DNA of 64,000 nt from Bacteroidales bacterium (GTDB lineage: Bacteria; Bacteroidota; Bacteroidia; Bacteroidales; TTA-H9): NCBI GenBank assembly GCA_030656615.1, contig JAUSOY010000078.1, forward strand, positions 62,001-126,000, in the 5' to 3' direction. This document shows, piece by piece, positions 43,468-54,600 of the stretch. Under the pieces are notes generated by a model. It had not been told where the DNA came from. It made no database searches and saw only the letters and a program-made list of their open reading frames with translations. The translations under genes and the position numbers were made by a program. Position 1 is the first letter of the stretch, and each line of letters begins with the position of its first letter.

Positions 43468-44004
43468 TTACTTATTGTAAATACGCTCTGTAATAGCTTT
43501 TCCGTTTTCGGGATTTTGTCCAAAAAGATCGACGTATAATACGCGTAATGAATTGGATGGGTCTGCCTCAACATGAATTCTGTTCAAAACAGCTTCCATA
43601 CCATTTATACGCATTCGGCCTTCCGCTTTTCCGGGTCCGGTAGAATGGATACGAAGTTTTCTGTCGGGAAATGCTACCAGTGAAATCTCAATCTCATTTT
43701 TATTATTGATTGAAGATGAATATCCATAAGCCAATTTGTTTTGAATATAACTCAAATCGCTTTTTTCGCCGGGCTTATCTGTTTGGTTTATCCAATAAGC
43801 ATGAACGGGTTCAGAAGTATCGATTTGACCATTCGACTTAAAACGTGCATCGTAACAAACAATATTCTGATTCTTTGAGCGTGTAATATAAAAAATCCTG
43901 AATTCATTATAGGAAGGTGATGTATAAACAGCTGATAAAACCGTTGATGAAAACAACATCCAAGATATTAAAGATAAAAGACATGTTTTACTTAAAACAT
44001 TCAT
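43468..44004 (-). CDS. exported DUF4833-type protein
   Basis: I start at the ATG at 44004 (MNVLSKTCLLSLISWMLFSS...), giving a 178-residue product with a normal signal peptide ending near VLSA; the upstream extension to 44037 lacks signal-peptide character. The mature part has FRIFYITRSKNQNIVCYDARF, PVHAYWINQTDKPGEKSDLSYIQNKLAYGY and RVLYVDLFGQN, which I associate with the DUF4833 family. Function unknown. It lies convergent to the inositol-phosphate synthase gene, so a connection is possible but not shown. The rest of the stretch to 44143 is AT-rich and contains no gene. Confidence 0.68.
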   Translation of the reverse strand: MNVLSKTCLLSLISWMLFSSTVLSAVYTSPSYNEFRIFYITRSKNQNIVCYDARFKSNGQIDTSEPVHAYWINQTDKPGEKSDLSYIQNKLAYGYSSSINNKNEIEISLVAFPDRKLRIHSTGPGKAEGRMRINGMEAVLNRIHVEADPSNSLRVLYVDLFGQNPENGKAITERIYNK

Positions 44005-44143
44005 AAGTGTAATTTTTTCATTTGCAAAATTAAACAAAACAACAAAACCAATAATAGCATAAATTGTGCCCTTGTAACCAATTTCATGATTAATCGTTTA
44101 TTTGGTACGATTTATGCGAAAAACCCAAACAAAATAATCATCC

Positions 44144-46687
44144 GTGAAAAATATAACTAATTTTATCATATATTTAATTCTGTTCCTTGTTCCAACAGGA
44201 TTATTTGCTCAGCAAACAAGCATTCAGGGGAAAATTACAGATGGGGCCACCAACGAACCCATCCCTTTCGCGAACGTATTTTTTAAGGGCACCACAGTAG
44301 GTACCACAACCGATTTCGATGGTCGGTTTAAGCTGAAAACACCAACCCCGGGCGACTCCCTAACCGTAATGGTTGTAAATTATAAACCCAGAACAAAAAA
44401 GGTAAAAAAAGGTCAGGTGCAAAATATGGATTTCCAGCTGGATCAAACAATCTTTGAACTGGGTGAAGTTCTCATCAAAGCGGGTGAAAATCCTGCTCAT
44501 CCCATCATTCGTAAAGCTCGCGACAACCGTAAGCTTTACAATATGGAAAATCTGGATGCTTATGAATACCGATCATATGTAAAAATTGATATCAACCTGG
44601 ATAAAATATCCGATAAATTCATGAACAACAAGACTTTCAAACCATACAAACAAATGTTTGACAGTTTGAAAGAGGCCGCCGGAGAACACGGACAAATCGT
44701 TTTACCCTTCTTCATGAGTGAACAAATCAGTGATGTTTATTATCTTAAAAATCCTGAGCGTCAGAAGTCGGTGGTTGAAGCCAACAAAATCACTGGTTTG
44801 ATTTTAGACAATTTTCAGATTTTTGAAAAGTTTATTGGAAGAGTCTTTCAGGACTATAATTTCAACAATAACTTTCAGATGATTCTCGATCGATCATTTA
44901 TTACGCCATTGGCCAATGGTGGTTTTGGTTACTATGAGTATTATATCATGGATACCGTATTAATTGACAACGACAGTTGTTTTGAGATTAAGGTGAAAGC
45001 AAAACGTCCACAGGACCTAGCATTTAATGGAAAAATATGGATTACTGACAAAACTTTCGCACTCCGCAGACTCGATTTGGAAGTGACGGACAAAGCTAAT
45101 CTGAATTTTGTAGAACGTTATAAAATACAGCAGGATTATGAGCCTCAGGATGGTCATTGGATTCCTACCAAAACAAGGGTTTTAATAGATGCACAGGAAA
45201 CCAGTGACTCTGCTGTGGGGCTTATCGGTAAATTTTACATATCTAACCGCGACTTCGTAATCGGTAAACCGCGAGAACTAGCATTTTATCGGGATCCTGT
45301 CGTTGTTCAAATGGCCGCTAAAACGTACAAAGACGACTATTGGAATGTAGAACGTCGTAAAATGATAACCGACGTAGAGCAAGTCGAAAATTCATACAAA
45401 GTACTGGACTCGCTTCGCAAATCTGAACGTATTACATTTATCAGAAGAACATTAAGAACTGTATGGGACGGTTATTATGATATCGGTAATGTACAGCTAG
45501 GCCATTGGTACACCCTTATCGGAAATAATAAAGTTGAAGGGCTTCGTTTACAGGGAACGGCACAAACCACCATCGACTGGAATAATAACTGGATTTTAAA
45601 AGGCCATTTAGCTTATGGTTTTGGCGATCAAAAATTAAAATATAACGGACAAGTTGAATACTTTCTTGATCGTAATAAATGGAAAAAAATAGGATTCCGA
45701 CATCAGCATGATATGGAACGGCTGGGTATTGATGCTGACTTCCTCGAAGGGCATGTTTTCCTGAACTGGTTATTCCTTTTCTCCTCTCAATTTGGTTTTC
45801 TTGAACGTATGAGTCTTTCACGTCAGACTCGTGCATGGTACGAAACGGATCATTGGCATGGTTGGTCATCCAAGTTTATGTTTACTCAAAAACATTTTCT
45901 GCCTCAGGGTGATTATGTATTCGCTTTTTACGACGAAAACAATCAATTAAAAAATAATTTCAATGTATCCGAGTTCTCCTTTGTTACCAGTTATTCGAAG
46001 AAACGACTTTGGCTGGTCGAAGATAACTGGCGTATGGGCACCGAATCATTGAAATCGCCTTTATATACATTTAAAGCTGCCATTGGGGTAAATAATCTTC
46101 TGGGAAGTGATTTTGGATACCAGAAATTTGCTCTGAATATTATGCAAAAATGGCGTACTGGATATTTAGGACAGCTTGACTATTCCGTTACAGCTCAGAT
46201 TATTATGGGGAATTATCCATACATACAGGCGAATATCTTACAAGGAAATGAGCCCATATTTTCAGCAGAAAGAGCCTATAACATGATGAATTTCTTTGAA
46301 TTTGCTGCCGATAAATCTGTAGAAGGTATTTTTCTTCATCACTTCGATGGACTGTTTTTCAATAGAATTCCATTATTGCGTAGGCTAAAATTACGGGAGG
46401 TCGCCGGGTTTAATTTCATCTTTTCGTCGTATAACGAGAAAAAACTTATACGCACAGCTGATAATCCGGAGGGTCTGATGCCTGAAACCTATAATGGGCA
46501 AGAAATCACCAAATTCAGGACCATGAGCTGGGATAAACCCTATCTGGAAGTTTCTTATGGAATTGAAAATCTGTTTAAAATTGTACGTATACAGGCTTAT
46601 CATCGTTTAAGTTATCTTGACCCAGGGCCTGATGGAAAAGAAGTAGGTAAATTCGCCATTAAAGGATCTTTCATTTTCCGATTGTAA
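44144..46687 (+). CDS. DUF5686-type outer-membrane beta-barrel with carboxypeptidase-like N-terminal domain
   Basis: The 847-residue protein starts at a GTG. It has a signal peptide (to about 22). A carboxypeptidase-regulatory-like domain (about 24-105) follows: SIQGKITDGATNEPIPFANVFFKGT, TTTDFDGRFKL. A mixed domain then precedes a C-terminal beta-barrel with many alternating aromatic strands, ending in a Phe-Arg-Leu tail (GSFIFRL) typical of outer-membrane proteins. Related proteins are abundant in Bacteroidota, with poorly known roles. The ABC-transporter ATPase starts inside its TAA (TAATG), so the barrel and the exporter are translated together and may form one pathway across the envelope. 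Confidence 0.82.
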   Translation: MKNITNFIIYLILFLVPTGLFAQQTSIQGKITDGATNEPIPFANVFFKGTTVGTTTDFDGRFKLKTPTPGDSLTVMVVNYKPRTKKVKKGQVQNMDFQLDQTIFELGEVLIKAGENPAHPIIRKARDNRKLYNMENLDAYEYRSYVKIDINLDKISDKFMNNKTFKPYKQMFDSLKEAAGEHGQIVLPFFMSEQISDVYYLKNPERQKSVVEANKITGLILDNFQIFEKFIGRVFQDYNFNNNFQMILDRSFITPLANGGFGYYEYYIMDTVLIDNDSCFEIKVKAKRPQDLAFNGKIWITDKTFALRRLDLEVTDKANLNFVERYKIQQDYEPQDGHWIPTKTRVLIDAQETSDSAVGLIGKFYISNRDFVIGKPRELAFYRDPVVVQMAAKTYKDDYWNVERRKMITDVEQVENSYKVLDSLRKSERITFIRRTLRTVWDGYYDIGNVQLGHWYTLIGNNKVEGLRLQGTAQTTIDWNNNWILKGHLAYGFGDQKLKYNGQVEYFLDRNKWKKIGFRHQHDMERLGIDADFLEGHVFLNWLFLFSSQFGFLERMSLSRQTRAWYETDHWHGWSSKFMFTQKHFLPQGDYVFAFYDENNQLKNNFNVSEFSFVTSYSKKRLWLVEDNWRMGTESLKSPLYTFKAAIGVNNLLGSDFGYQKFALNIMQKWRTGYLGQLDYSVTAQIIMGNYPYIQANILQGNEPIFSAERAYNMMNFFEFAADKSVEGIFLHHFDGLFFNRIPLLRRLKLREVAGFNFIFSSYNEKKLIRTADNPEGLMPETYNGQEITKFRTMSWDKPYLEVSYGIENLFKIVRIQAYHRLSYLDPGPDGKEVGKFAIKGSFIFRL

Positions 46688-47577
46688 TGAACATTATAGA
46701 AACAACAGGACTATCAAAATCGTATGGCAAGGTTCATGCGCTAAATAATCTTTCATTGACCATCCGGCAGGGCGAGGTTTTTGCTCTGCTGGGTCCCAAT
46801 GGAAGTGGAAAAACTACGACCCTTGGAATAATTCTTGGGGTAATCTTTCAGAATAACGGTACGTATCGGTGGTTTGAAGAAGAAAATCATTACAGCCAAC
46901 GAAGAAAAATTGGTGCTGTACTCGAAATGCCCAATTTCTACCCGTATTTATCGGGTACGAATAATCTGAAAATTGCATCAGACATCAAAGGAATTGATTA
47001 TTCTGACATTCCAAGAGTTTTGCGGATTGTGGGTTTGGAAGATCGTGGAAAGCACCGTTTCCGAACCTATTCTTACGGTATGAAACAACGATTGGCTATA
47101 GCTTCGGCTCTGCTGGGAAATCCTTCCGTGCTCATTCTCGACGAACCAACCAATGGACTCGATCCCCAAGGGATTGCGGAAATCCGTGAGCTAATTTTAC
47201 GAATTGCGGCAGAAGGAATTACCATAGTACTGGCAAGCCATATTCTGGATGAAGTACAAAAAGTTTGTAGCCATGTAGCTGTACTTAATAAGGGTAATCT
47301 TATTTTTAAAGGAAGCGTTAAAGAGATGACACATCCGGGTTATACTCTGGAAATGGCATCCTCAGATATGACTCTTTTACGCAAGACCATTCTTGAAATA
47401 CCGGAGGTTTCTGGAATTGAATCCGAATCTGAACATTGGTTGGTAAGTTTTTCGTCAGAACCCGATGCCGGTATTATTAATTCAATGCTTCATAATAAGG
47501 GAATTTTACTAAATCATTTGAGCCGTCGCACAAAGAGTCTGGAATCTCATTTTCTTGATTTGCTTAAAAAACAATAA
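46687..47577 (+). CDS. ABC transporter ATP-binding protein
   Basis: A 296-residue ATPase with all nucleotide-binding motifs: Walker A GPNGSGKTTT (about 36-45), Q-loop region, signature SYGMKQRLAIA (about 127-137), Walker B VLILDEPTNGLDPQG (about 148-162), and the H-loop in LASHIL near 182. C-terminal extension of about 80 residues. This is the ABC-2-type exporter class (GldA/NatA-like) with the permease encoded 11 bases downstream. The substrate is not predictable. The gene begins in the stop codon of the outer-membrane barrel gene. Confidence 0.9.
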   Translation: MNIIETTGLSKSYGKVHALNNLSLTIRQGEVFALLGPNGSGKTTTLGIILGVIFQNNGTYRWFEEENHYSQRRKIGAVLEMPNFYPYLSGTNNLKIASDIKGIDYSDIPRVLRIVGLEDRGKHRFRTYSYGMKQRLAIASALLGNPSVLILDEPTNGLDPQGIAEIRELILRIAAEGITIVLASHILDEVQKVCSHVAVLNKGNLIFKGSVKEMTHPGYTLEMASSDMTLLRKTILEIPEVSGIESESEHWLVSFSSEPDAGIINSMLHNKGILLNHLSRRTKSLESHFLDLLKKQ

Positions 47578-47588
47578 ATCTGCAACTT

Positions 47589-48398
47589 ATGTTCCGATTG
47601 TTACGAATTGAATTAACTAAATCGACCTCCTATTATGTGTTTTGGGGCATGGCGGCTTTAAACCTGATGGCTCTCGCCGGATTATACTGGGGTATTCAAC
47701 CTTTTATCGATGATAAACTAGCAGATGCCAGCCGAAACTCCCCCATTCCTATTCCCGCCATCAGTTTATATAATTTTCCGGAAATATGGCATAATTTGTC
47801 ATTTATGGCCGGGAGCCGATTTTTTCTAATGTTTCCTGCGCTGGTAATCATTCTTCTGGTAACCAATGAATATTCGTTTAGAACGATTCGGCAGAATGTT
47901 ATTGATGGATTAAGCCGCACAGAATTTTTTCTTGGCAAGCTTTATCTGAGTGTTTTTATCGCTTTATTTCTAAGTCTGTTTTTGTTAATCAATGGTTTTC
48001 TGCTTGGTATAATTCATTCGGCAGATGTTTCATCCGTAGCAATTCTAAGCAAAATCCATTTTATAGCAGCCTATTTCCTTGAAGTTTTGGCTTTTTGCAG
48101 CCTGGCAATGATGATTGGTTTTTTAGTACCCAAATCAATTTTTGCTCTTGGCATTTTATTCGTTTATGCAGTCATTGCTGAGCCCATTGCCACACATTTT
48201 GTAGGTGAAAGCTATAAGCAGTTTTTTCCCTTATATGCTATGTCAGGAGTAATTGATGTTCCCAATTCTTCCTTAATGAAACTATTCGGTGTTCAGTTTA
48301 AAGATTATATTGACTGGGCATTGGTTTTGATTACCTTGGGCTGGACCGTAGTTTTTAATTTGATAAGCTTGTGGATTGTCCGGAAAAAGAATTTGTAG
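47589..48398 (+). CDS. ABC-2 type transporter permease
   Basis: A 269-residue protein with about six membrane segments: two near the N-terminus (MAALNLMALAGLYWG; FLMFPALVIILLVTNEYSFRT), the rest in the second half. The layout and the position after an ATPase with a short gap are typical of NatB/GldF-like permeases. Together with the ATPase it would export or extract a substrate, perhaps toward the outer-membrane barrel. It is the last gene in this operon. Confidence 0.82.
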   Translation: MFRLLRIELTKSTSYYVFWGMAALNLMALAGLYWGIQPFIDDKLADASRNSPIPIPAISLYNFPEIWHNLSFMAGSRFFLMFPALVIILLVTNEYSFRTIRQNVIDGLSRTEFFLGKLYLSVFIALFLSLFLLINGFLLGIIHSADVSSVAILSKIHFIAAYFLEVLAFCSLAMMIGFLVPKSIFALGILFVYAVIAEPIATHFVGESYKQFFPLYAMSGVIDVPNSSLMKLFGVQFKDYIDWALVLITLGWTVVFNLISLWIVRKKNL

Positions 48399-48646
48399 TC
48401 TTTAAAATTCAATTTACGCGATGTGATATCTTAGGAATTGTAGTCTCCTAAACGCATTTGCCTTAAATATCTGAATCAGGGTTTCGGATTGGAATAAAAA
48501 ATCAATAATTACCCATTTTAAAAGAGAATTGAATTATTTCAGTCCAAAATGTTGTAATTTTCGGATATAATATGAACAGACATTAGATTTTCTATGTTCA
48601 TCGTTATAGCATATATAATTTCTACTATATTCTGGACGGGCTTACT
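48399..48646. other. intergenic region before the giant hybrid kinase
   Basis: 248 AT-rich bases without a gene. It holds a TTAGGA/TCCTAA 6-base dyad (near 48429-48450) and a 7-base dyad ATGAACA / TGTTCAT (48572-48578 with 48595-48601) about 45 bases before the start codon. No promoter with a good -33/-7 pair was found. Confidence 0.35.
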
Positions 48647-51600
48647 ATGAATAATCCAATTACAAACCGACAAAGAAGAATATTTCCTTACGTACTACCT
48701 GTCATTATCGTAACTTTCCTTATCAGTATTGCTGCTATTGCATACTATGATAGAGAAAAGAAACAAGTACTGGATAATATTCAAAACAAATTACAATTGG
48801 TTTCTGAATTGAAATCCCAACAAATTCAAACCTGGCTTGAAGAACGGATAGCAGATGCCACATCGGATATTAAATCTGAATATTTTATTGAAGCAATTAC
48901 TGCATATGCGAATTTATACACAAAAGGCCAGATATACACGCCACAATCGATTAATCTCTATTCGCGTTTGCAGAAACGATTGAAATTACTGAAGGCGGAA
49001 GGTAATTTTGAAGATGTATTTATAACAGATACGGCCTTTAATATCATTATAAATTCCGAGAATATCAATAAGCCGTTTTTATTCACTGAAACCATAGAAA
49101 GTGCCAGAATTGTTTTGAGAAAAGGAGAAACACAGCTTACTAATTTTTACTATAATCCTGCAGAATCTCATACACATATGGATATCATAAGTATAGTTCG
49201 GTTTAGTGAAAGCTTGACTGCTGCTTTGATCTATTTTCGGGTTAATCCGGATAGCTTTCTTTATCCTTACCTCGACTCATGGCCATATCCAAGTAAAACT
49301 TCCGAAACGCTGCTGATAACTCAAAAAGACGACAGTGTGATTTTTATCAGCAAATTGCAAAATTGGAAAAATGAAACGGGAAAACATTTAGCTATTGATT
49401 TTAAGCAAACGGAAGTACCAGCTGTGAAAGCTGCAATGGGTACTAAGGGATTTGTTGAAGGAATCGACTATACTGGTGAGAATGTCTATGCTTATTTATC
49501 AAAAATAGAAGGAACAGATTGGTTTTTAGTGACGAAGGTTGATCGGAATGAAATTTCTGAAAAACTCAGCCCAATTTTAATTACCACGATTGGGTATTCT
49601 TTATTAATTATTCTTTTTACCTCTTCTCTTTTCTTCTTCTTTTTTAGTATTAAAACTAACAAACTGAATAAGAAAATCCTTCAGGCGCAGAAAGAATTTT
49701 ATACTTCCTTATATTCGATTGCAGATGGTGTGATTACTACCGATCAACATGGCAAGATCCGAATAATGAATAAGTCAGCCTGTTTATTACTCGATTGGAC
49801 CGATGAAGAAGTTCAGGGAAAAAATATTGACGAGGTCTTATGGCTTTTTGATGAGAATTCTGTTGAAACAAGAGTCAATCCGGTTCTGACAGTATTGAAT
49901 AGTAAACTACTAACTTTAGATTCAAAGCATTTTTTTCTAATTAATCGGAAGGGAGAAAAGAAGGCAGTTACAACAACGGCTTCACCCATTTACGATGAGA
50001 CGAATAAAATAATTGGTGTAGTTCTTACTTTAAAAGATCAAACGGAGGAACAATCAAGGAAACTGGAATTAGAAACACATCGTCAAAAGCTTATCATGCT
50101 GTTGTCGAACCTACCGGGGATGGCCTATAGCTGCTTGAATGATGATAACTGGACCATGGAATTCGTGAGTGAAGGCTGCCTGAAACTTACCGGTTATTTG
50201 CCAAAAGAACTGATAGGCAATACGGAGATATCATATGCCAGTGTTATTCGCGAAAACTACCGTCCTAAAGTTTGGGAAATGGTACAACAAGCAATTGATA
50301 ACCGCTCCAGTTTTATTCTCGAATACGAAATCAATTGTAAGAATGGCGACAAGAAATGGGTTTGGGAGCAGGGACAAGGCATTTTTTCTGATGATGGGAA
50401 TCTAATCCGGCTCGAAGGTTTTATCACAGACATTACAGTGCAAAAAAGAGCAAAGGAAATACTGGAAGAAAGTGAAAGGGATCTGAAAATCATTATCGAA
50501 TCATCACCATTAGCGATGGCTCTGGCTGATAATGAGCATAATGTTATTTATCTTAACAAAACATTCATCGAAACCTTTGGATATAATGAAAAGGATATTC
50601 CCAATTTAACATATTGGTGGAATCTTGCTTATCCTGATCCAATCTACCGTGAAAATTTAAAAAAATCATGGATAGCTGCTTTTGATAAAGCGAATAAGAG
50701 TAGTAGCCAGATTTCTCCACTTGAGGTTAACGTTCAGTGTAAAGATGGCAGTTATAAACACATTCTGCTGAAATCGTCAGTAATTGATAATCGAAATATT
50801 ACCATATTTCAGGATATTTCCGATAGAGTATTGGCTGAGAATGCTTTAAAAGCCAATGAAAAAAAATATCGGCAATTGCACGAAAGTATGACAGAAGCTT
50901 TCGTGATGGTTAACCTGGAAGGTCATATTCTTGAATTTAATGAAGTATATCGATCATTATTGGGCTACACAAAAGATGAATTATTGGGAATGGATTTCCG
51001 GAAGATTACTCCTGAAAAATGGATTGAACCTGAAGAAGAAATAATTACAAACCAAATTCTAATCCGAGGTTCTTCCGAAATTTTCGAAAAAGAATATATT
51101 CGAAAAGACGGAACAGTATTTCCCGTCGAATTAAGAGCTTTTCTTATCACCAATGAAATTGGCGAACCCGAATCAATGTGGGCCATTGTCCGTGATATAA
51201 CGTATAGAAAGCAAACAGAAAAAGCCCTTGAATTAATTGCTGGAGAAGGGATATCGAAACAAGGAGAAAATTCGTTTTCTGAATCTATGGTTTTATTTGT
51301 TAGTAAAACTTTTGGGGTAGAACAAGTTTTATTCGGAGAATATATTGCGAGAGAAGATTCCGTTAAATCCATAGCTGTATGCAGTGGAGGGGAAATTGTA
51401 CCAAATATAAGCTATCAGCTAAAAGATACTCCATGTGAGAATGTTATCAATCAGAAGAATTGTTTTTACCCGAAAAAAATTCGTTTACAATTTCCGAAAG
51501 ATCTTCTTCTTTCTGAAATGAAAGCTGAAAGCTACATCGGCATTCCATTATGGAATTCACAAGGTAATGCGATTGGAATTATTGCGCTGATAGATACCAA

Positions 51601-54600
51601 GCCTATGAATGAGTCGAATCAGATGAATGCTATCTTGTCGATATTCACCTCACGTGCTGCCATGGAGATAGAGCGGGCAAAATCTGATAAGGAGCTCAGA
51701 AATAATATAAAACGATTCGTACAGGTTGCAGAAAATGCCCAGGAATGGATATGGGAAGTCAATGCAGAAGGATTATACACGTATTCAAGCCCAATGATAT
51801 ATAACATCTTGGGTTATACACCAGAAGAAGTCGTTAATAAAAATTATTTCTTCGATTTCTTCCATCCGGATGAAAAAGAGCAATTAAAATCACAGGCATT
51901 TGAGGCATTTAAAAATCTAAAACCTGTCACTGCATTTGCTAATCGAAACATTCATAAAAACGGTAAAGTAGTTAATCTGTCAACGAATGGTGTTCCAATT
52001 ATCGATGATCATGGATATTTAATCGGTTACCGAGGAGTGGATGTGGATAATACCAAACAAAAGCTAACGGAAGAAACCCTTCGGTTTATTGCCGAAAGAA
52101 GCTGGGAAGTTAGAGGTGAAAGCTTTTTTAATGCTCTTGCTAGCTATATTGGCCGGGTTACTCAGGTTAATTATGTTATTATTGGAGAAATAGACTCTGC
52201 ACATGAGAATTCACAATCATTAGCTTTCTATTCGAAGGGTTCTATCATCGAGAATTATCAATATAAGCTTGATTCAACACCTTGCAAAAACCTTCTTGAA
52301 GACTCCTTTTATTATGTAAACGAAGGGCTTCAAACTCAGTTTGCCGATAATACTTTAATTAAAGAAATGGGAGCCGTTAGTTATTTTGGAGTCCCATTAT
52401 ATAGTTATACCGGAGAACTTACGGGTCAAATTGCCATTCTTGATACAAAGCCTATAGAATATCCTGAAACCATTCAAATGATTCTTCAATTGGTTTCTGC
52501 ACGAGCAGCGGCAGAAATAAATCAGATGAATGCCGAAATTCAATTACGAAAAAGCGAAGAAAAATTCAAGATTATTTCACAAATCTCAAATGATTATCTG
52601 TTTGAGAGTAAGGTTTTTGAAAATGGGAATTTTGAATTAATATGGGTGGGCGGAGCATTTCAAAGCATTTCCGGTTATACCATGTCAGAATATAAAGCAG
52701 CCGGAGGTTGGAGAGCCCTATTACATCCCGATGATATTGCTGAAGACAACCTGAATATTGAAAAACTCATGCATGGGGAATCGGTAGTAGCTGAAGCACG
52801 AACATATCACAAAAACAAAACGACACATTGGGTACGTAGCCATGCACATCCGATAATCGACGAAAATAATGGCCAATTAATCGGTATCATTGGTGCTGTT
52901 GAAGATATTTCTGATCGTAAAAATTCGGAAGAAGCGTTGAAAGAGAGCGAACGACGAATGAAAACGCTGATGGGGAATCTTCCCGGAATGGCTTATCGTT
53001 GTAAAAACGACCATGATTGGACCAAAGAATTTGTAAGTGAAGGCTGCTTTGAACTCACCGGATACAAACCCGATGATTTAGTTGGTAATAAAACCGTAAG
53101 TTTCAATTCATTAATCTTGCCAAAATACAGAGATTACCTCTGGGAAAAATGGCAAAGATTACTACCTCTTCATGAAAAATTTCAGGATGAGTATGAAATC
53201 CGGACCGCTGACGGTAGTATTAAATGGATTTGGGAACAAGGACAAGGTGTTTATGACGAAAATGGAAATGTTATAGCCCTGGAAGGATTTTATACCGATG
53301 TAACTACACGGAAGCAATCAGAAATCATTCAAACCATACAATACAATATTGCCAATGCTATTGTTGAGACAAAAGATCTGTCGTTGCTTCTTGGAGTCAT
53401 AAGACGCGAATTGGATAAACTACTGGATACAACAAATTTTTATGTGGCATTGTATAATTCTGAAACGGGAATGCTCAAATCTGATGTTTTTAAGGATGAA
53501 AAAGATGAGATTCTGGAATGGCCCGCCTATAAGTCTCTAACCGGATTTGTAATCCAGGAGAGAAAACCGGTTTTGATTCTTAAAAAGGACATGCAAAAAA
53601 TGGTAGACCAGGGCGATTTAAATCTTCTTGGCACTCTGTCTGAAATATGGATGGGAGTTCCTATTGAAAATGAGGGCAAGGTCTATGGAGTTATTGCGGT
53701 TCAAAATTACGACAATGAGAATGCATACAACCACACAAGCCTGAATTTTCTTGAAATTATTGCCAATCAACTCAGTATCTTCATTAAAAATCAGGAAGCT
53801 CAGGAAGCAACCACCCGAATGACAAAGGCAGTAGTGCAAAGTCCGGCAAGTATAATCATTACGGATATCGAAGGAAATATTCAGTATGTTAATCCAAAGT
53901 TCGAAGAAGTAACTGGATATACAGCAGAAGAAGTGCAGGGCAAAAATCCTCGATTCCTTAATTCCGGAATGCAAAGCAAAGAATTCTACCGTCAAATGTG
54001 GTCAACTATTTTATCTGGTCAGGACTGGCATGGCGAATTTCATAATCTTAGAAAAAATGGCGAACTGTTTTGGGAGAATGCTCTCTTATCGCCAATATTA
54101 AATGATGCTGATGAAATAGTACAATTTATTTCTGTTAAAGAAGACATTACAGAAAAGAAAAAAATTCTGGATGAATTAGTTATCGCCAAGGAACATGCCG
54201 AAGAAAATGATCGGCTTAAATCAGCTTTTCTGGCCAATATGAGCCATGAAATCCGGACACCGCTTAATGGAATCCTAGGCTTTACTAAAATGCTTACTGA
54301 GGGCGATCCAAGCCCTCAGCAAAAGGAACAATTTATCTCAATAATTGATAGCAGTAGTGAGCGATTGCTAAGTGTTGTAAACGATATTCTTGATATATCC
54401 CTTATTCAATCGAATCAAATCAAACTTTTTCCAGAACCCTTCGGAATAAATAAATTTATTGAAGAACTCCTGACATTTTACGAAACGGTACAGGCCGAAA
54501 AAATTAGAAAAATAAAGCTGTTTATTGATATACCACAAACAATTCAAAAACTCATTATTACAGCAGATCGTAACAGACTTTACCAGATATTTAAAAATCT

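Noticed and set aside
44005-44037. Extended start for the DUF4833 protein
   Set aside because: The extended form places charged residues before the hydrophobic stretch; the ATG at 44004 gives a normal signal peptide.
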